The notes below the pieces were generated by a model that worked only from the letters and a program-made list of their open reading frames with translations, had not been told where the DNA came from and did no database searches. The position numbers were made by a program, and so were the translations under genes. 64,000 bases of DNA from Macrocystis pyrifera (lineage: Eukaryota > Sar > Phaeophyceae > Laminariales > Laminariaceae). Positions 55,810 to 64,000 of this stretch are shown piece after piece (the first letter of the stretch is position 1; every line of letters begins with the position of its first letter). The stretch spans positions 16,210,128-16,274,127 of the forward strand of contig JASSKH010000005.1 of the NCBI GenBank assembly GCA_031763025.1, given 5' to 3'.

Positions 55810-57912
55810 TCACAGGTCGTGACCGTCATCACTCTCCCCCTCGTCAACCAAGTAGCTTCCGCCCCCGTCTGCTAATGAATCCACCCCAAGCACCGACTCC
55901 ATGAACACAATCTCCAGATCGCACCCGCTCTGCTCTAGCTCCCCGTCTATTACATTTACTGTATCGCCACCCGAACTGCTGAAAGCTGTTGAACGACAAG
56001 AAGATGCGGATGATACACTACGGCCACCAACTTCTTCCCAATCACCGCCCGCTTCCTTACCCTCGCACGACGCGTGCAGCTCATCACATGCCTCCCAATC
56101 GCCCCCCTCCACAGACTCGCCTCCAAACTTGCATGAAAGCCCTACGCCCCCGCTTGTCCCCGGGTCTCCACCACCGTTATCGGCGTTTTTCCCTATGCCC
56201 GCTCCGCACCCCAACCGCATCTCCCGCGCTGTCTTCAAGCCTTCGAGCAATCCTTTCTTTTTTTTCTCTAGCTCTTGCGCCTGCTGGCGATGTTCGGCGT
56301 CCATCTGGCTCCTTAGCTCGTCCGCCATCATTTCGGTTGTTCTCTTAACCGGCGCTTCCGCTACTCGCGTCGTCGTTGAGCTCGCGCAATCGGAATGATC
56401 GATTCCCGCGGTAGCAGCGTCACCCCCCCCTCCTCCGTCGCTCTGATTTTCGCTTGGCTTACTGCCGCGGTTCCACTCGGCCACGGCAGCACGGAACGCC
56501 TCGTGCTCTGCCTCTTCGTCGAGGGTCGGAATGCTGTCCGCCTGATGAGTCCCTTGCCCCGTACCGATTGCCGCTGCCTTCGACAAACGAGGTGGGGAAT
56601 CAAGCTCTGCGTCGAGCTCCACTAGCTGGTTTTCTCCATGCGCCATAGTCTCATGTCCGTTCGCGCTGAGAGCGGGAAAAGGGTTCGTCCAGCATCCTGT
56701 TGTTCCGCTGCCTGCCAAGAGTGTTTTCCCGCCTGCTCGTCTTAGAACTCCAGACGCTTCAACGGCGGTGCCTGTTTCGGTTCCTGTGTTTTCTGTGAAG
56801 GGGATCTGACCGGCCTCGGGGGTTTGTCGACGGGAAGGGATCGATTCACCTGAGTTTGGCGCACCAGACCACTCTGCCTGAACTTCGGAGGAGTTACCGG
56901 CAAACCGCACACTGGCTCTATCGAACCGATCGTTGGAGTGGTTCGAATACAAATGGCCTTCGCGGCCTCCATTGCCGTCCATTTGGTTGCCTGACGATAC
57001 CATCGGCTTGATGTGAGACCAGTGTTTTTTCTTCATCCTTTCTGGCGGTGGACGAGGGCCGCTTCGACGATGATCTTCACCTACCATTGGTATTGCAGGC
57101 GCATTTCCCCCCCGAGTGCTTACCCCACTGTCTATGGTGTCGGTGTTGCTGGGATACTCCCTCGGTCCAGAGGGCGCAGGGACGGGAGGGGGAGGCATGT
57201 CAGCATTGGGGCGCCCGCTACCTCTCCGTAGCTCCTCTATTCCCTTCAAAATCTGCTTTCTGTGCGCCAATACAAACACTTTCATGTAGTCAAGGTCGTC
57301 GAGTCCCACCTCAAGCAAAATGGGTCCGGATATCTCGTTTTGCCGAAAGACCCCTTTGTGCTTCCCCAGACCAAGACTTTCGAGCCACTCAAGGGTATCC
57401 CCAACACACCATCGACTAACTTCCCTGTCTTTGAAGCCAGGCTGCGCCAATGCGTGCTGATCGGACACTGGTGTTCTTGGGGCAGCGAAATCGCCTGCCC
57501 GCTCGCCCCGATCCTGGTGGTGGTGATGTCGTCGCCTTTGTTCTTCTCGAAGAGCGGCGGCTGCGCGAGCCCCAGCCCCAGCTTGAGGCTGCGCCTGAGC
57601 TACGGCCGCGGCCCCGCCGGTGGCGAAGATTCCATGCGGAGGACGCTGCTGGAGCTGCTCTTTATGGCGAACCTTGACGTCCTTCGCGTACGCACGCACC
57701 GAGCCACGGTCTGTTCTCGCACTGCGCCATCGAGCCCCTCCTACCTTTGGGCCTGAAGCCTCCCGCTTTTCCGCTTCCGCGGCAAGATCTGTCTTGAGCC
57801 GAGAAAGTCTCTCCTCCATCTCGGCCGTTTCTCGGGCCATGGAGTCGGAGGGCTTTGCTCGGAAACCCGGTTGGCCTGGGAGGGGCACTGGTGCGCCAAA
57901 CGCCGCCGTCAT
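55810..57912 (-). CDS. SAM-domain protein, 700 aa, single exon
   Basis: One uninterrupted 701-codon frame runs from ATG (57912) to TGA. Residues about 25-52 form a short coiled coil. Residues about 95-135 are Ala/Gln- and His-rich. Residues about 165-230 are a SAM domain (WCVGDTLEWLESLGLGKHK, then GPILLEVGLDDLDYMK, then HRKQILKGIEELRR). Two coiled or charged parts follow: a proline-rich stretch after the SAM domain and a Glu/Lys/Gln-rich helix at about 525-570. The C-terminus is acidic and Gly/Ser-rich with two GGDWE motifs. SAM domains mediate protein or RNA binding; this looks like a scaffold, but the partner is unknown. The absence of introns over 2.1 kb contrasts with the other genes here. 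It is divergent from the RRM-like gene, 256 bp away. Confidence 0.85.
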   Translation of the reverse strand: MTAAFGAPVPLPGQPGFRAKPSDSMARETAEMEERLSRLKTDLAAEAEKREASGPKVGGARWRSARTDRGSVRAYAKDVKVRHKEQLQQRPPHGIFATGGAAAVAQAQPQAGAGARAAAALREEQRRRHHHHQDRGERAGDFAAPRTPVSDQHALAQPGFKDREVSRWCVGDTLEWLESLGLGKHKGVFRQNEISGPILLEVGLDDLDYMKVFVLAHRKQILKGIEELRRGSGRPNADMPPPPVPAPSGPREYPSNTDTIDSGVSTRGGNAPAIPMVGEDHRRSGPRPPPERMKKKHWSHIKPMVSSGNQMDGNGGREGHLYSNHSNDRFDRASVRFAGNSSEVQAEWSGAPNSGESIPSRRQTPEAGQIPFTENTGTETGTAVEASGVLRRAGGKTLLAGSGTTGCWTNPFPALSANGHETMAHGENQLVELDAELDSPPRLSKAAAIGTGQGTHQADSIPTLDEEAEHEAFRAAVAEWNRGSKPSENQSDGGGGGDAATAGIDHSDCASSTTTRVAEAPVKRTTEMMADELRSQMDAEHRQQAQELEKKKKGLLEGLKTAREMRLGCGAGIGKNADNGGGDPGTSGGVGLSCKFGGESVEGGDWEACDELHASCEGKEAGGDWEEVGGRSVSSASSCRSTAFSSSGGDTVNVIDGELEQSGCDLEIVFMESVLGVDSLADGGGSYLVDEGESDDGHDL

Positions 57913-58168
57913 GTCTGTTGCTGTCCTATGCGCAGGCAGTACGGCCTTGGATACTGTTCAGCCGTGCGATGGCCGGCAGCCGACAGGGTCGAGGAGCAGC
58001 GAAGAAAAAACGGTTACAATGTACACGTATGCGTTCGAATTCACTTGGAACTCCTTCAACGACCTAAAATCAAAAACAAATTTCGCTTGTTGGGAGGAAG
58101 AAGAGGGAGCAAAACTCAATGCTGGACGCCGCAGTGATTGCTGACGCCGCAGTGGACAGATACCCAAG
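57913..58168. promoter_or_regulatory. Shared promoter region between divergent SAM and RRM-like genes
   Basis: Only 256 bp separate the two start codons, which face away from each other. Both 5' leaders and both core promoters must lie here unless one gene has a distant untranslated exon. No TATA box stands out. The interval is free of the repeats that fill the flanks. Confidence 0.45.
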
Positions 58169-58342
58169 ATGGCTTCCACCTGTAGCGATCAACAACGATG
58201 CTTCACTCGTCTGGTGTCCAGCAGAGATCGTGAGCCAACCCACCACGTTTGCGTCATCGGAGTTGCCGCGAGCGACGATGAGGCTCTGCGAGAAGCTTGC
58301 CTTTCCTTTGGCAAGGTGTCGAGCATCGAGCGGAATGCCAAG
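58169..58342 (+). CDS. First coding exon of an RRM-like protein
   Basis: The exon starts at ATG in a good context (CCCAAGATGG), runs 58 codons and ends at NAAK-type donor GCCAAG/GTGAGC in phase 0. After about 25 residues it reads HVCVIGVAASDDEALREA then CLSFGKVSSIERNAK. That is the beta1-alpha1-beta2 pattern of an RNA recognition motif, with VCVIGV in the RNP2 position. The RNP1 strand must lie in a later exon. No convincing one was found to the end of the window, where the downstream 5.6 kb is mostly SINE and microsatellite. The RRM call is pattern-based; the exon structure is clear. Confidence 0.55.
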
Positions 58343-58852
58343 GTGAGCTTGCAGCCATTGGGTTTGGCTGATGTTGACCACTAGCGTGCCACAGTAACAG
58401 TCCTGCTGCAGCACGCTGTACTCTGTGGTTAGAACCCTGGCGCTTGGTGTGTAAGGTACATCAGTATAGTGTCGTCGAACTCGGAGCAAACCAAATTCAA
58501 ATACGAGTACTACCCACGCAAGTGCATGCACTTTCAGGTACACAGCAGCAGAACTCGTAACTCGTAGTCGCTGGCAACCCTGCTGGTACATACCATACCC
58601 GTTACAAGGTTCCCCTGCGGGATGTAGGTAAGGTGAAATCCCGGGGGCGTCGCAAGGCGAAAAGGGAGTCACAGCAGTTAACACACGTATAGCTGTTCTT
58701 GGCGGAAACGTGAGCCATGGGTTAGCGTATTGCTCGAAGGAAGAGTAGTAATAATGGTGGTCAAGGTTTGTTCTCAGATTTCTACGAGTACTCTTTCTGT
58801 GATGAATTTGAATTCTACTCTATTAATACTATTAACACACATGCACCCGGTA

Positions 58853-58855
<3 letters not shown>

Positions 58856-58884
<29 letters not shown>

Positions 58885-59187
58885 CATCACTTTTACTTTC
58901 CATCCCACTCGTAGGAGGTTTTACCCTCGACGATCTTCTGGACAAGCCGTGGTCACAGGTGTCGTCCCTTCTCCCCCCCGGTACGTGCCTTTAGTTTTTA
59001 TCGCGCATAGGGTTCAGCATTCCCACTGCTCGTCGATTTTCATCGAATGTACAGCTAACTCACGCTCTCGCGCTTTCCGCTTATCAATTTTAAGCAAGAA
59101 ACAGTCCCTATGAGCATGCACTCGGTGAGACTCGAACTCACGAAATTGATCTTGACAGGCTCGCGGACCACCTACCAAGCCACCGGG
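58856..59187 (-). mobile_element. SINE copy 7
   Basis: Full length with a 28-nt poly(A). Flanked by the 8-bp duplication GGTACCAT. It lies in the presumed first intron of the RRM-like gene. Confidence 0.9.
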
Positions 59188-59483
59188 GTACCATGTGGTG
59201 GGTTGATTACCTTACTGCTGTTACGATACACCACTATTTTAAAAAAAATGAAATACGTCAGCTGTGAGTTCGACTGATTAAATAGTGGATACTCAACTTT
59301 GCAAGCTGCGTAATACGCCTCGTCTATGTTCCATTTTTACCTAATTTTACAATTATTGTGATATTATAGCGAGTTGTCCAGTCGCACGCTCTCAGCAGCA
59401 GGTTATCGAACCGGCGGGCAAGAGCCACAGAGCCAGGCTCATTCTGCCGCCCGTCTCCCTCTACCCCGCATCTGGCATAGTAG

Positions 59484-60170
<687 letters not shown>

Positions 60171-60399
60171 GTAGTATTAATTGGTATGATACCTACATAT
60201 ACGAGTACAGTAGATATCTGGTGGTGCCAATTTCCCCCAGGTCGACGGACCCAGGGGGGCAGCTTTGTGGTCACGTACGTGCTCGGTGTGTGTGGTGTAC
60301 GTCAAAGGGCTGGACGAAACATATAAATATATATACAATGATTCCCGACGCCTGAGAGCGCAGCATTCGCTTCCGATTTCGTCTTGAGTTTAGCCTGGG

Positions 60400-63300
60400 A
60401 TTCCACACGCCTTCCCTTCCCTGGCTTCGTGCTTGCTTTTTCGACCGCTTTCCTCGACGGTCGCGCGAGCCGGCCTCCGACCGGTGTTCTCCCGAACGCG
60501 CGTCTCGGAGTCTCGCGCCGCCGACGAGCGCGGCGACCCCGAACTCGAGGGATATTTGCTGCGGAGAGGAGACACGGACGTTCTATTTTCTTCCCTCCTG
60601 GAATTTGAGTTCCCTATCGTTCTAAAAGGTCCAAGGGTGGCCCGCATGAACGCGTGAATAGCAGTCGTGTACTCAGGATCTGAACGATTTTTTACTGGTT
60701 CAAACTGACAGTCCCATTTTCGACCACGAACTCGAAGAATATGGAGAGGAGAGAGGAGACACGGACGTTCTATTTTTCGCGGTCCAGGAGATTTGTTTCG
60801 CTGTTGTTGCTCCGCAAAGAGAGACAGACTTCATCTTATATTATTGTAGTTCATTCCTATCCGAGGTTCGATTCTCGGCCTTGCTGATGCTACCGCTTTT
60901 GATACTCCCGACTCCTTTATTCTCCTGACTCCTTTGGTTTGCGGGCCGCCATCGGCCTGTTCGACCCCCTCGGTCTTGCCTTACTCGGTGGCTGTCTTCC
61001 CTTGCCCCTCTCTCTTCGCGAGTCGACTACACGCGCCTTCCCGGGGTATCGCGCCGCTCTTGCTACCAGATCGTTGGATAAAAATCGGCACGTCATTTGT
61101 TTTCGCCGGAGGAATGGGATGGAGGTTGTTGTTGGAGAGTATGAATTCGACCGAGTGTGGTCGATAAGAAAAACCGACCAATCACATCGGAGGATATCAT
61201 AGAGGTGGTCGTACATGCCCGGACTGTCTACTGCTGCTGCAAGGTCTGATCTCTGGAGGCGCATTGAAACACGAGTACTACTACGCAGCAACAGTACAGC
61301 AGTAGTAGTTCAGAGGTATTCTACTTGGAAGATGTACAAAGCAAAACCAAATATCCATGACAAGCGCGGCCGATGAGCGTGTCTGACGTATCACGCAATA
61401 ACGCAGCTTCCAAACTTGAGTTTCAACCACTTAATCGGTCGTACTCACAGCAGACGGTTTTCACTTTTTTCAATCATATCCAGCTGCCAGGTATCTACTG
61501 TTTTTACTTAGTAAAGAAATTTAAGATACTATTTCGTACAGTCCCGCTTTAAGATACGATCCTTCGTTACCAGGTACCGGCATACTACTACTGCAAGATA
61601 ATAAGATGTTCGCCTTACCATTTTCTGGTGAAAACACGTCACGTCAAGTTATTTCGGCGAGCACTACTACTTACTGGAGGTAATCGAGGGTTCGAGACTG
61701 TTTGCTTCCACTGCGAGTACTGGCAGTATATCGGGGTTGTGTGGTGCTGCTGTGGATATTGTGCTGCGTGTGCTTCACGTGTATCCGACCTGAATTCGGG
61801 GTTCACACTGAGAATTCAGCCCATGTTAGCAGTGTATTTTGCGGTTGTCAGGTTGTTCTGTATTGCCGATCGTTATCACGTACCAAGTATCAGGTATCAG
61901 GTGTTTGATACTGCTCCTACTAGCAGCATCTCGGATTATATGCTGCGATTACCGCCTGTAGTCATGATGGAGTATTTCATACCAGTGTAGATAATGCGCG
62001 TATACTGGTTGGTAAATATACGCGTAACGCGTCCTGTACTCGCAGTAATTTGGGCGGATGCTGCAAGCTGACATGTTGTCTGCTGTTGCTGCTGCTGCTG
62101 CTTCGGTAGTGCTACTGCTGATGTTGCGGCTGCGTCTGCACACAGCAGCAGCAGCAATGGTGCTGTTGTGCTGCTGCTGCTGCTGCTGCTGCTGCTATCG
62201 CTTTCATGTGCAAATGAGAGGCCATCTCTCCTGGACAAGCACCGTTGGCAGTAGTTACAACTCGCCGTAGATAGGTTGGTATGATACTTCGGCGTGGGTA
62301 TGGGGTACTACTTGGCGACTGGGCAGATAGAGGGCAGCAGTGCTATGGTCCACAAAATGCAAGTAATCTCAGTTCTGAGAAATGTGATAAACCTCTCAGA
62401 TCTGAGCTGACTTCTGCCCCCTACAGGACAAAGATCAATAGTATCGATGGTTTCCTGCCCCATAGTAGTAGACGGTTCTGATTTTTCGGCTTCAGAGATC
62501 GCTGAAAAAAAAAACGAAACAACGTCGCAAAAAAAAAAATCCTGAAAGTCAAGTAAAAGTTGGTCAATGGTAATGTGAGACAAATGTGAGACAAGGCTGA
62601 AACTGAAAGCTCGGCATTGCCTTTTTCCTGCATCACTTGGCATTGACCTGACTGATCAGATCATCATGTTCGTACTATTTATAAGATCGAATGGCGTATT
62701 TATACTGCTAAAAAAAGTAATCAGGAATTGGCACTGAGGTATAATTCCCTGTCCGGAGCATGGGTGCCGGCAGGCACCCATGCGAAGCTCTTGTACGTAT
62801 GTATACGTATATTTGTCAAATTTTCGTACTTTAGCCAACTTTTCTCTTCGTACAAAGCACTTTTCGGCACAACACCAAATGCTCGGACACAGGAAGCCCG
62901 GCCGGACACATTGGTCGAGGTCTCGGTGCGATCCGTGCACTCTGGAGCACGTGGCGGGCGCCCAAAGTTTTTTTTCCGGCGGGAGTGGATAAGACGATTT
63001 CCCTGGTTTCAGTACGAGAGACCTTATTTTGTACGTACGTACCGGTTTAATCATGTTGTCTGTTTTCTTCGCTAGGTTCTCATGAGCTGTGAGCACACAG
63101 CTCAGGCATATACCAGGTACACAACAGACAACATGCACAGATCCCATCGCTCCAACGCTGCCGCCCACACGCCGTGCGTGTTCGACACACCCATATGCGC
63201 AGTGTTGCTGTGGTTGGTTGTGTTTGTCGGAGCCTGCCGTCCGCATTCCATCGTCTGCCATATTTTTTTTGTCCGTATGTACCCAGGATGACATATAATA

Positions 63301-63500
63301 TCCCCACATTTTTTTTGTGTTGTTGCACGGAGCACGGACCACCGCCTAGAGAACAATACCCACAGCAGTGCACAGAGCGTGCTTACCTCCAGCTTCCTAC
63401 AGCACCACAACCAACCCTGCTGCCCAGCAGCAGCTGCAGCAGTGGGCACACCTTGCGCGTATGGATGATCGTACTTCGGCTCATTCGTACAGCAGCGTTC
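60400..63500. other. Region without a supported gene
   Basis: Contains a partly duplicated 40-bp word (GGAGACACGGACGTTCTATT at about 60565 and 60755), CAG/CTG runs near 62.08-62.19 kb, and open frames that look random. Downstream exons of the RRM-like gene should lie here or beyond. Confidence 0.4.
60565..60780. repeat. Short direct repeat pair
   Basis: GAGGAGACACGGACGTTCTA occurs twice about 190 bp apart with similar flanks (CGAACTCGA upstream of both). Confidence 0.6.
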
Positions 63501-63578
63501 GTACAAAACATACTTACAGCAGTGCAGTAGTAGTTCTTATTGCGGTGTGTCCTACATTGCTGACCGATAGATCCTAGA

Positions 63579-63896
63579 GCCGGCGTCCCCGGTGGCTTGG
63601 TAGGTGGTCCGCGTGCCTATCAAGATCAATTTCGTGGGTTCAAGTCTCGCGGAGTGCATGCTCGTACGGACTTTTTCTTGCATAAAAAAATGATTAGCGG
63701 AAAGCGCGAGAGCGTGAGTCAGCTACATTCGATGAAAATCGACGAGCGGTGGGAATGCTGAACCCTATGCGCGACAAAAAATAAAGGCACGTACCGGGGG
63801 GGGAGAAAGGACGACACCTGTGACCACGGCTTGTCCAGAAGATCGCTGAGGGTAAAACCTCCTACGAGTTAGGGTGGAAAGTAAAAGTGATGATGA
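63579..63896 (+). mobile_element. SINE copy 9, no poly(A)
   Basis: The head and body are intact, starting CCGGCGTCCCCGGTGGC; the copy ends at GTGATGATGA with no A tail. Confidence 0.85.
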
Positions 63897-64000
63897 GCCA
63901 GCTGAAAGGGGGGATCAGTATACGTACGTTCCTCGCGTGGCATTTTACAGCAGCACTGCTGAATAAGCAGTCGTACCTGTACAAGCCACTCTACTGCTGT

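Noticed and set aside
60939..61202. Downstream RRM exon or Pao-type polyprotein (GLFDPLGLALL)
   Set aside because: The resemblance is limited to one short word, with no supporting context or splice sites.
62656..63342. 228-codon minus-strand open frame
   Set aside because: Composition looks random, no domain is recognisable, and overlapping frames are equally open; no splice-supported structure.

Overview
The window is nuclear DNA of a multicellular-type eukaryote with intron-rich genes, most likely a stramenopile and probably a brown alga close to Ectocarpus. That placement is an inference. It rests on small phase-consistent exons (95-290 bp) separated by introns of about 1-2.3 kb with GTGAG-type donors, mid-range GC, broken FNIP/leucine-rich repeats, and a heavy load of degenerate LINE, SINE and MITE copies. 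No rRNA gene, intact tRNA gene, operon or CRISPR array was seen.

Four protein-coding loci are supported. (1) Minus strand, 13.0-5.1 kb: five exons of a divergent GT23-type (FUT8/NodZ-like) fucosyltransferase-fold protein; the N-terminal exons were not found. (2) Plus strand, 45.0-54.0 kb: six exons of an F-box/AMN1-type leucine-rich-repeat protein; the start was not found. (3) Minus strand, 57.9-55.8 kb: an intronless 700-residue SAM-domain protein. (4) Plus strand, from 58.17 kb: the first exon of an RRM-like protein, divergent from the SAM gene across a 256-bp shared promoter. A possible first exon at 19.05-18.74 kb (minus) and an FNIP-repeat pseudogene at 35.5-36.1 kb are weaker calls.

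Most of the rest is mobile DNA. MITE-1 (about 110 bp, 20 copies) has TIR TTACGGGGG and TA target duplications. MITE-2 (about 90 bp, 5 copies) has TIR CCCTTTTAG and TTAA targets, as in piggyBac. A tRNA-derived poly(A) SINE has 9 copies. A LINE family is present as one decayed reverse transcriptase body (39.9-42.7 kb) plus many 5'-truncated 3' ends with (CA)n or (AAC)n tails, and a second LINE C-terminus lies at 48.2-49.0 kb. There is also a 756-bp hAT-like element with an intact 8-bp target duplication, a TRIM-like element with 245-bp direct repeats, and a longer TIR element whose end has been amplified into a satellite at 50.7-51.2 kb.

The most unusual signal is two short palindromes that are far too frequent: TATTAATA (about 22 copies) and TACC(A/T)GGTA (20 copies). 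Comparing repeat copies shows that both arise as small insertions at TA dinucleotides. TATTAATA is exactly what a MITE-1 excision would leave (TA + TT + AA + TA). The window therefore appears to record many cut-and-paste excision footprints, at least one class of which can be matched to a resident element.

Regions not listed individually (much of 1-4.6 kb, 15.7-17.7 kb, 19.8-22.9 kb, 31.2-34.2 kb, 37.4-38.7 kb, 60.2-63.5 kb) hold no gene I can support; they look like intron or intergenic DNA with decayed repeats.
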